DNA from: JBCCLJ01 sp039026915
GTDB lineage: Bacteria; Acidobacteriota; Thermoanaerobaculia; Multivoradales; Multivoraceae
DNA length: 5,120 bases
NCBI GenBank assembly: GCA_039026915.1
Contig: JBCCLJ010000347.1
Coordinates: 1 to 5,120 of the forward strand
Direction: 5' to 3'
Part shown: positions 1-5,120 of the stretch, piece by piece
Position numbering within the stretch: the stretch's first letter is position 1
How the letters are laid out: each line of letters begins with the position of its first letter
The notes under the pieces: model-generated
The model's database searches: none
The model's input: the letters and a program-made list of their open reading frames with translations, nothing else
Told to the model about the DNA's origin: nothing
Translations under genes and position numbers: made by a program

Positions 1-1080
1 CCGATGCTTCAGACGGTCGAGGACGCTGGCTGCGAAGGAGTCCGGCGGCGGCGAACGCCGAGCGGCATCGGCGCGGACGATTTCTTCCGCGAAGGGGAAG
101 AGCTGCGCGCTCTCTTCGCCCGGCTCCTGAGCTCCGAGCCGGAGCGAGTCGCCATCATGCCCTCCGCCTCCTACGGCATCGCTTCGGTGGCCCGCAATCT
201 CCCTCTCGAGGCAGATCAGACGGTGGTGCTTCTCGAGGAGCAGTTTCCCAGCAACGTCTACAGCTGGGCGCGCAAGGCACAGGACGCCAGCGCCCGTCTG
301 ACGTTCGTAGCTCCTCCGACGGACGAGCCTCGGCGCGGCGAAGCCTGGAATGCAGCCGTGCTGAGTGCCATCGACGAACGCACGGGAATCGTCGCGTTGC
401 CCCACTACCACTGGTCAGACGGCACACGCTTCGACTTGGTGGCGATCGGTGAGCGGTGCCGGCGGGTCGGCGCCCACCTGGTCATCGACGGCACTCAGTC
501 GATCGGCGCAGCTGCGTTCGATCGCGACGCCGTCCAGCCGACCGCCGTCATCTGCGCGGCCTACAAGGTGCTCTTCGGACCCTACGGTCTCGCTCTCGCC
601 TGGATGAGCTCGGAGCTCGATGACGGTGTGCCTCTGGAAGAGAACTGGATCGCTCGCCATCGCAGCGAGGACTTTGCTCGTCTCGTCGACTACGAGGAGC
701 GCTACCGTCCGGGCGCGGTGCGCTACGACGTCGGCGAGCGCAGCAACCCGATTCTGTTGCCGATGGCCGTTGCCGCCCTGGAGCAGGTTCTGGCCTGGGG
801 TGTGAACAGCATTCAGGAGTACGACCGCGCGCTGACGGCCGACACGCTGCAGGAGCTCGTCGAAGCCGGCTTCTGGATCGAGGACGCGAGTTGGCGCGCG
901 GAGCATCTCTTCGGCATCCGTCCGCCGTCAGGAACGTCGAAGGAAGAGGTCGTCACGGCTCTCGAGCGCCACCGGGTCAAGGTCTCGGTGCGCGGTTCCG
1001 CAATTCGGGTGTCGCCACACGTCTACAACGACACCGACGATCTCGAAGCACTGCGCCAAGCGCTCCTCTCCTGCGTCTAG
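1..1080 (+). CDS. Class V-fold PLP-dependent aminotransferase/lyase-like enzyme, 5' end missing
   Basis: Fold-type I PLP enzyme of the class V (cysteine desulfurase/kynureninase-like) superfamily; substrate unknown. Numbering from the Met codon at position 4: the PLP-ring region HYHWSDGT is at 134-141, with His134 and Trp137. The cofactor-binding motif VIDGTQSIGA has Asp162, expected to pair with the pyridine nitrogen, and Gln165. The Schiff-base lysine is Lys188 in AAYKVLFGPYGLA. The C-terminal small domain ends with a conserved-looking IRVSPHVYN stretch containing Arg335, the likely carboxylate-binding arginine. The lysine is preceded by Tyr, as in kynureninase, not by His as in SufS/IscS, and no desulfurase-type catalytic Cys loop is visible, so I do not call it a cysteine desulfurase. 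The frame is open to the left edge, and family members usually begin with an Asn-His-containing segment before this point. The true start is therefore probably some 15-25 codons outside the window, and the Met at position 4 is internal. It converges on the pyruvate dehydrogenase genes, so a shared function is not implied. Confidence 0.88.
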   Translation, partial: PMLQTVEDAGCEGVRRRRTPSGIGADDFFREGEELRALFARLLSSEPERVAIMPSASYGIASVARNLPLEADQTVVLLEEQFPSNVYSWARKAQDASARLTFVAPPTDEPRRGEAWNAAVLSAIDERTGIVALPHYHWSDGTRFDLVAIGERCRRVGAHLVIDGTQSIGAAAFDRDAVQPTAVICAAYKVLFGPYGLALAWMSSELDDGVPLEENWIARHRSEDFARLVDYEERYRPGAVRYDVGERSNPILLPMAVAALEQVLAWGVNSIQEYDRALTADTLQELVEAGFWIEDASWRAEHLFGIRPPSGTSKEEVVTALERHRVKVSVRGSAIRVSPHVYNDTDDLEALRQALLSCV

Positions 1081-1162
1081 GCGGTCGACGGGCTGCGTTC
1101 GCCGGCTGCTGTTGCTTGCATTCCTGGGCCTTCGAACGGCTGAACTCACCGAGCCGCTGGCG

Positions 1163-2026
1163 CTACGGCACGTAGGTCTCGACCCGCTCCAGGAAGGTCT
1201 GCAGAGCGGCGTATGTCGCTCCAGGATCCTCGGCGAAGAAAAAGTGGCCCGAGTCGTTGAACTGAACGCGCTCGGCGCCGGGGATCTGGCGCTCCAGCAC
1301 GCGAGCGTTCTCCGCCGGGGCGACCGGGTCGATCTCGCCGTGAAGAACCAGAACCGGCAGATCGATCTCCGGAAACGACTCGAAGACGCCGAAGGCGCCC
1401 GCCGCCGACCACCAGCGCTCGACCTCGGAGGCCGACAGACGACGCTCGGCCAGAAGCGTCTCCAGCTGATCGACCACGCGCGGACGGCGCCGCAGCGTGC
1501 CCGCGTGGATCAGCTGGAGGATTGCCTGATGACGAAGCTCGGGCGCTGCTTCGGCGATGAGTCCGGTCTTCAATGAGTCCAACGTGCGTTCATGCGGCGG
1601 AATCTCGTGATCGCCGCCGGTATGGGTCGAGATCAGCGTCAGGGAACGCAGCCCAGAGGACTCCTGGGCAAGGCTCTCAACGGCGATCTGCTGCGCCAGA
1701 AGCCCACCGAAATGAACGCCGGCGAGATGATGACGTTCGATCTCGAGAGCCGGCAGCAGACTCCGGAACGCCTCGGCGCTGGCCGACCAGTCACCCCTTT
1801 CGAGAGCGGCTGTAGCGAGATCGGTGACGTCCACGGCGACGACGCGCCGCTCTCGGCCGAGAAGCTCGATCAGCCCCGACAGTTGTTCGACGGGCAGGAA
1901 AGGGTGGGCCAGCAGTACGGCAGGCGAGACGCCGTCGTCGGACGGTTCCGACGCGGAGCGATCGAAGACGCGGACCCTCGGAGCCGAGCCGCCGGGCAGG
2001 TCCACCGTGCACAGCTCGGTGCTCAC
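1163..2026 (-). CDS. Alpha/beta-hydrolase-fold protein with His at the nucleophile position
   Basis: A 287-residue cytosolic protein with the order of an alpha/beta hydrolase. Strand 3 and the oxyanion-type loop are LLAHPF (38-43). The nucleophile elbow is LAGVHFGGLLAQQIA (101-115). The cap region is about 135-215. The acid-bearing motif LHGEIDPVAP has Asp233, and DSGHFFFAEDP has the triad His261. The elbow normally reads G-x-S-x-G-G; here the Ser position is His105 (codon CAT), while the flanking glycines remain. It could be a catalytically inactive scaffold or an enzyme with unusual chemistry. Substrate is unknown. The start is taken as GTG at 2026, one base after the E3 stop, because the upstream open part of this frame lies wholly inside the E3 coding region and is arginine-rich shadow sequence. 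A second GTG seven codons later is possible but too far from a Shine-Dalgarno-like sequence. Translation probably depends on coupling to E3. Hydrolase domains occur fused to or beside some 2-oxoacid dehydrogenase E2 enzymes (for example in acetoin dehydrogenase systems), so a link to the complex is plausible but inferred. Confidence 0.87.
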   Translation of the reverse strand: MSTELCTVDLPGGSAPRVRVFDRSASEPSDDGVSPAVLLAHPFLPVEQLSGLIELLGRERRVVAVDVTDLATAALERGDWSASAEAFRSLLPALEIERHHLAGVHFGGLLAQQIAVESLAQESSGLRSLTLISTHTGGDHEIPPHERTLDSLKTGLIAEAAPELRHQAILQLIHAGTLRRRPRVVDQLETLLAERRLSASEVERWWSAAGAFGVFESFPEIDLPVLVLHGEIDPVAPAENARVLERQIPGAERVQFNDSGHFFFAEDPGATYAALQTFLERVETYVP

Positions 2027-2027
2027 C

Positions 2028-3821
2028 TCAGCTCTTCGCAGCCTGCTTCTTCGGCATGTAGAGATCGGTGATCGTACCTTCGAAGGCCTCTGCCGCCATG
2101 GCGACCGTCTCCGAAAGCGTCGGGTGGGGGTGCACGGTGAGGCCGATGTCCTGCGCATCGCAGCCCATCTCGATCGCCAGGGCCAACTCACCGATCAGGT
2201 CTCCGGCGTTCGTGCCCACGACCCCCGCCCCGACGATTCGCTCGGTCTCGGGATCGAAGAGCAGCTTGGTCATGCCCTCGTCGCGACCGAGTGCGAGAGA
2301 ACGCCCGCTCGCGGCCCACGGGAAGACGCCCTTGCCGAGCTTGCGCCCCTGGGCGCGCGCCTCGGTCTCGGTGACGCCGACCCACGCGACCTCCGGGTCC
2401 GTATAGGCGACGCTCGGGATTACCTGCGCGTCGAACCCGGACTTGAGCCCCGCGGCGACCTCGGCCGCGACTTTGCCCTCGTGCGTCGCCTTGTGCGCGA
2501 GCATCGGCTCACCGACGAGGTCGCCGATGGCAAAGATGTGCGGCACGTTCGTGCGCTGCTGTGAATCGACCGAGATGAAGCCGCGCTCGTCGACAGCGAC
2601 GCCCGCGCGCTCCGCACCGATCAGGCCACCGTTGGGCCGCCGGCCCACGGCCACCAGAACGCGGTCGAAGAGCCGGCTCTGCGGAGTTCCGTCGCCGCCT
2701 TCGAACGTTGCCTTGATGCCGTTCTTCTGAGCCTTCAGCTCCTTGACCAGCGTCCCAAGGAAGATGTCCTCGTAGCGCTCGCGAATGCGGCGCTCGAGCG
2801 GTCTCACCAGATCGCGATCGCAGCCCGTCATCAGCCCGTCCTGCAATTCGACCAACGTCACCTTCGAGCCGAGCGAGGCGTAGACAGTCGCCATCTCCAG
2901 TCCGATGATGCCGCCGCCGATGACCAGCAAGCGACCCGGTACGTCGGCCAGCTCGAGGGCCCCGGTCGAGTCCATGATGCGCGGATCGTCGTTCGGGAAG
3001 TTCGGCAGCTCGACGGGACGCGATCCGGCCGCGATGACCGCCTGACCGAAGGTGACGACGCGTCCGCCCTCTCCGCCGATCCGCAGCTCGTGCGGGCCGA
3101 TGAACTCCGCTTCGCCGGTCACGACCTCGACCTCTCGGCGCTTGGCCAGCTGCTCCAGTCCCCCGGTGAGGCGTCCCACGACGTCGTTCTTGAAGCCAGC
3201 GAGACGCTCGAGGTCGATCTTGGGAGCGCCAAAGGCCACACCGTGATGACGCATCTCCGCAGCCTCGTCGATCACGGCGGCCACGTGCAGCAACGCCTTC
3301 GAGGGGATGCAGCCGACATTGAGACAGACGCCCCCGAGACGCTCGTCGCGCTCGACGAGCGTCACCCTCAGACCGAGATCGGCCGCGCGGAAGGCAGCGG
3401 TGTAACCACCTGGACCTGCTCCCAAGACCAGAAGCTCGGTATCCCAATCGCCCTCGGGCGCGCTGGGAGGCGGCGTGGCCGGCTCGCTGGCGGACGCGAC
3501 CGGGGTCGCAGCAGGTGGCGCCAGCTCTTCGGCTGACGGTTCTTCTGTCGTCGCCGGCTCGTCCGCGGTGGCTTCGGCGGGAGCCGCCGCCTCCACCACG
3601 GCGATCAGGGCCCCCTCGCCCACTTTGTCGCCGACGGCGACGCCGACTTCCTTCACGACGCCGGCGACGGTGGAGGGAACCTCCATCGACGCCTTGTCGC
3701 TCTCGAGAGTGATCAGGCTGTCGTCAACCTCGACGGTGTCGCCGGGGCCGACGAGCACCTCGACGACGTCGACCTCGTCGACGTCGCCGATGTCCGGAAC
3801 CAGAACCTTCTCATCCGCCAT
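2028..3821 (-). CDS. lpdA: Dihydrolipoamide dehydrogenase (E3) with N-terminal lipoyl domain
   Basis: Flavoprotein E3, 597 residues, which reoxidises dihydrolipoyl groups with NAD+ in the pyruvate dehydrogenase complex. Residues 1-77 form a biotinyl/lipoyl domain with the modification lysine Lys43 in ESDKASMEVP. An Ala/Pro/Glu/Thr-rich flexible linker follows (about 78-125). The E3 body has the FAD-binding GAGPGG (134-139), the redox disulfide GGVCLNVGCIPSK (Cys166 and Cys171), and the NAD-binding GGGIIGLE (302-309). It continues with the second FAD contact AIGDLVG (Asp434), the dimer-interface segment YTDPEVAWVG, and the catalytic HPHPTLSE (His566, Glu571). All key residues are present. It is about 120 residues longer than an ordinary E3 because of the lipoyl fusion, an arrangement known from Neisseria p64k and Ralstonia PdhL. 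The ATG at 3821 is chosen because the protein then begins exactly at the lipoyl domain and has a good Shine-Dalgarno sequence; the longer open frame upstream overlaps E2. It lies 10 nt after the E2 stop and 1 nt before the hydrolase gene. Confidence 0.97.
   Translation of the reverse strand: MADEKVLVPDIGDVDEVDVVEVLVGPGDTVEVDDSLITLESDKASMEVPSTVAGVVKEVGVAVGDKVGEGALIAVVEAAAPAEATADEPATTEEPSAEELAPPAATPVASASEPATPPPSAPEGDWDTELLVLGAGPGGYTAAFRAADLGLRVTLVERDERLGGVCLNVGCIPSKALLHVAAVIDEAAEMRHHGVAFGAPKIDLERLAGFKNDVVGRLTGGLEQLAKRREVEVVTGEAEFIGPHELRIGGEGGRVVTFGQAVIAAGSRPVELPNFPNDDPRIMDSTGALELADVPGRLLVIGGGIIGLEMATVYASLGSKVTLVELQDGLMTGCDRDLVRPLERRIRERYEDIFLGTLVKELKAQKNGIKATFEGGDGTPQSRLFDRVLVAVGRRPNGGLIGAERAGVAVDERGFISVDSQQRTNVPHIFAIGDLVGEPMLAHKATHEGKVAAEVAAGLKSGFDAQVIPSVAYTDPEVAWVGVTETEARAQGRKLGKGVFPWAASGRSLALGRDEGMTKLLFDPETERIVGAGVVGTNAGDLIGELALAIEMGCDAQDIGLTVHPHPTLSETVAMAAEAFEGTITDLYMPKKQAAKS
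2032..2037 (-). promoter_or_regulatory. Weak ribosome binding site of the hydrolase gene, inside the E3 3' end
   Basis: GAAGAG lies 5 nt before the GTG start at 2026 and is part of the last E3 codons. The stop TGA of E3, one spacer G and the GTG start follow directly (TGAGGTG). The match is modest, so re-initiation by ribosomes finishing E3 is the likelier source of translation. Confidence 0.4.
3682..3716 (-). repeat. Lipoyl-loop repeat, copy in E3
   Basis: This 35-base stretch encodes the SLITLESDKASME part of the E3 lipoyl domain and matches the corresponding part of E2 (5015-5049) at 34 of 35 bases in the same orientation. The single difference is at 3708 (a here, c at 5041). It reflects the homologous lipoyl domains and is not a mobile element. 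Confidence 0.85.
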
Positions 3822-3826
3822 CGCAT

Positions 3827-3833
3827 CACCCTC
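3827..3833 (-). promoter_or_regulatory. Ribosome binding site of the E3 gene, overlapping the E2 stop
   Basis: On the minus strand the sequence TGAGGGTGATGCGATG contains the E2 stop TGA, a GAGG core using bases of that stop, and the E3 ATG 8 nt after the core. The overlap implies translational coupling of E3 to E2 and supports ATG 3821 over the longer frame. The other ATG within this stretch is out of frame with E3. Confidence 0.7.
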
Positions 3834-5120
3834 AGAGCAGGATCCGCCGCACGTCCTCCAAGACGCGCGACAGGTAGGTTGTGAAGCGCACGGCCTGTGC
3901 ACCGTCGATGACGCGATGGTCGTAGGAGAGCGAGAATGGCAGCACGAGTCGCGGCACGAAGTCTCCGTCCTGGAACACCGGAGTCCACTTGGAGCGCGCG
4001 ACGCCCAGGATGGCGACCTGAGGGGCGTTGACGATCGGCGTGAAACCGGTGCCACCGATGCCGCCCAGGCTCGAGATCGTGAACGTCGCACCCTGAAGGT
4101 CGGCCGGCATCAGCTTGCCCTCGCGAGCGCGGACGCTGATCTCTCCGAGTTCGACGGCCAGGTCGACGAGTCCCTTCTGGTCGACGTCGCGCACCACGGG
4201 CACGACCAGGCCGTTGGGCGTGTCGACCGCGATTCCAAGGTGGTAGTGATGCTTGATCACCAGGCTCTCGCCGCCCGGATGCAAAGACGAGTTCACCTCG
4301 GGAAATTCCCGCAACGCATGCACCGCCGCGCGCATCAGAAAGGCCAGCGGCGTGAGGCGGATGCCCTTGTCCTTGAGAGGACCGCCTTCCGCCTTGCGGA
4401 AAGCCTCCATCTCGGTGACGTCCGCCTCGTCGAACTGCGTCACGTGCGGGATGTTCAGCCAGCTTCGGTGGATGTTGCGCGCCGAGGCCTGGCGGATGCG
4501 GTGCAGAGGCTTCTCTTCGATGGCACCAAACTTGGAAAAGTCGACCGCGGGAATCGGCGGAATCCCCATGCCGCCCTCGGGCGCTGCGGAACCGCCGCCC
4601 CGCAGACGAGACTTGACCCAAGACTGAACGTCTTCCTTGAGGATGCGTCCCTTACGTCCCGTGCCTTGTACCTGGGTCAGATCGGCCCCGAGCTCGCGGG
4701 CAAAGCGCCGAACCGACGGGCTCGCGTGGACCGACTTCGCAGGCGCCGCTGCGGGGATCGACGCCGTCGGCGAAGGTCGAGCCGGCTCCGCAGGCGGCTT
4801 CGCGGCCGGAGGCGGTGACGGCTCGCTCGGCGGTGGCTCAGGTGGCGCCGGCGCCTCTTCGCGCTCGGGCGGCGGCTCCGGAGCGGCCGCGGGAGCCTCT
4901 ACCGCGGCGACCGCAGCCTGCGCTTCGAGCGTGACGATGTGAGCCGCCTCACCGACCTGGTCGCCGACGGCCACGTGTACCGCCTTGACGACACCGTCGT
5001 GCGTCGACGGCACTTCCATCGACGCCTTGTCGCTCTCGAGCGTGATCAGCGAATCGTCGGTCTTGACCGTATCGCCCTCGGTGACGAGCACCTCGACCAC
5101 GTCGACCACGTCGAAATCGC
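3832..5120 (-). CDS. aceF: Dihydrolipoyllysine-residue acetyltransferase (pyruvate dehydrogenase E2), 5' end missing
   Basis: Core E2 of the pyruvate dehydrogenase complex, transferring acetyl from the lipoyl arm to CoA. The frame is open to the right edge (residues D-F-D precede the GTG at 5109), so that GTG is a valine inside the lipoyl domain and not the start. Numbering from it: lipoyl domain to about 64 with Lys28 in ESDKASMEVP; Pro/Ala/Glu-rich linker about 65-127; peripheral subunit-binding domain about 128-166 (SPSVRRFARELGADL, then GTGRKGRILKEDV); catalytic domain about 190-425 ending with the active-site DHRVIDGA (His398, Asp402). The wording IPPIPAVDFSKFG and the NSSL and GIAVDTPNGLVVPV stretches are typical of pyruvate, not 2-oxoglutarate, E2, as is the neighbouring lipoyl-E3. 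One lipoyl domain is visible; further domains may lie upstream outside the window. The missing N-terminus is about a dozen residues if this is the first domain. The E1 gene aceE is expected next beyond the edge. Confidence 0.95.
   Translation of the reverse strand, partial: DFDVVDVVEVLVTEGDTVKTDDSLITLESDKASMEVPSTHDGVVKAVHVAVGDQVGEAAHIVTLEAQAAVAAVEAPAAAPEPPPEREEAPAPPEPPPSEPSPPPAAKPPAEPARPSPTASIPAAAPAKSVHASPSVRRFARELGADLTQVQGTGRKGRILKEDVQSWVKSRLRGGGSAAPEGGMGIPPIPAVDFSKFGAIEEKPLHRIRQASARNIHRSWLNIPHVTQFDEADVTEMEAFRKAEGGPLKDKGIRLTPLAFLMRAAVHALREFPEVNSSLHPGGESLVIKHHYHLGIAVDTPNGLVVPVVRDVDQKGLVDLAVELGEISVRAREGKLMPADLQGATFTISSLGGIGGTGFTPIVNAPQVAILGVARSKWTPVFQDGDFVPRLVLPFSLSYDHRVIDGAQAVRFTTYLSRVLEDVRRILL
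5015..5049 (-). repeat. Lipoyl-loop repeat, copy in E2
   Basis: Partner of the copy at 3682-3716, covering the lipoylated lysine loop of E2. The first 26 bases are identical between the copies. Sequence outside this core is much less alike at the base level, although the proteins still align. Confidence 0.85.

Noticed and set aside
1137..1156. Inverted repeat CGGCT/AGCCG with a 10-nt loop in the gap between the converging genes, as a possible terminator.
   Set aside because: Only a 5-bp stem, a large loop and no T-rich tract on either strand; chance occurrence is likely in GC-rich DNA.
2027..2191. Longer hydrolase start at the ATG at 2191, adding 55 residues.
   Set aside because: The added part overlaps the E3 3' end in another frame, is Arg/Ser-rich and has no place in the fold; the GTG at 2026 fits the gene spacing.
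1824..2564. Open frame of 246 codons on the plus strand across the E3/hydrolase junction.
   Set aside because: Antisense to both genes, Arg/Asp/Leu-rich composition, no domain recognised and no Shine-Dalgarno sequence worth noting; a shadow frame.
2509..3447. Open frame of 312 codons on the minus strand inside E3 in another frame.
   Set aside because: Extremely arginine- and glycine-rich composition, typical of an out-of-frame reading of GC-rich coding DNA; the E3 frame has every family motif.
3822..4091. Longer E3 start at 4091, adding 90 residues.
   Set aside because: It would overlap the catalytic domain of E2, and the extra residues are Arg/Ser/Cys-rich shadow; the lipoyl domain begins right after the ATG at 3821.
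3475..4818. Open frame of 447 codons on the plus strand, opposite E2 and the start of E3.
   Set aside because: It lies fully antisense to two well-recognised genes. Its product has no recognisable domain, is rich in Ser/Thr/Arg/Ala runs, and part of it only mirrors the Ala/Pro linkers. High GC makes such frames common.

Overview
The window is GC-rich (roughly two thirds G+C by eye), densely packed bacterial DNA. Proteins are close to proteobacterial types: an E. coli-like AceF/Lpd arrangement, with an E3 that carries its own fused lipoyl domain. This suggests a high-GC proteobacterium or a related phylum such as Myxococcota. I cannot name the organism from this window.

Layout: (1) Positions 1-1080, plus strand: the 3' part of a class V-fold PLP-dependent aminotransferase/lyase-like gene, cut by the left edge. 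(2) Positions 1081-1162: a short gap between two converging genes with no convincing terminator. (3) Positions 1163-5120, minus strand, read right to left: dihydrolipoyllysine acetyltransferase E2 (cut by the right edge), then dihydrolipoamide dehydrogenase E3 with an N-terminal lipoyl domain, then an alpha/beta-hydrolase-fold protein. E2 and E3 are 10 nt apart, and E3 and the hydrolase are 1 nt apart, so the three are very probably one transcription and translation unit. The E1 gene (aceE) would be expected just beyond the right edge, and the promoter beyond that.

How they work together: E2 and E3 are core parts of the pyruvate dehydrogenase complex. E2 passes the acetyl group from its lipoyl arm to CoA, and E3 reoxidises the dihydrolipoyl arm with NAD+. 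The E3 here brings a second lipoyl arm, whose lysine loop is nearly identical to that of E2. The hydrolase-fold protein has a recognisable fold and keeps the acid and histidine of the triad. However, the residue at the nucleophile elbow, normally Ser, reads as His, so it may be non-catalytic or use unusual chemistry. Its position directly behind E3 is the most notable feature of the window.

I saw no RNA genes, mobile elements, CRISPR arrays or clear promoters. The long open frames opposite E2 and E3 look like GC-driven shadows. Overall this is mostly an ordinary metabolic region, with one genuinely odd gene.
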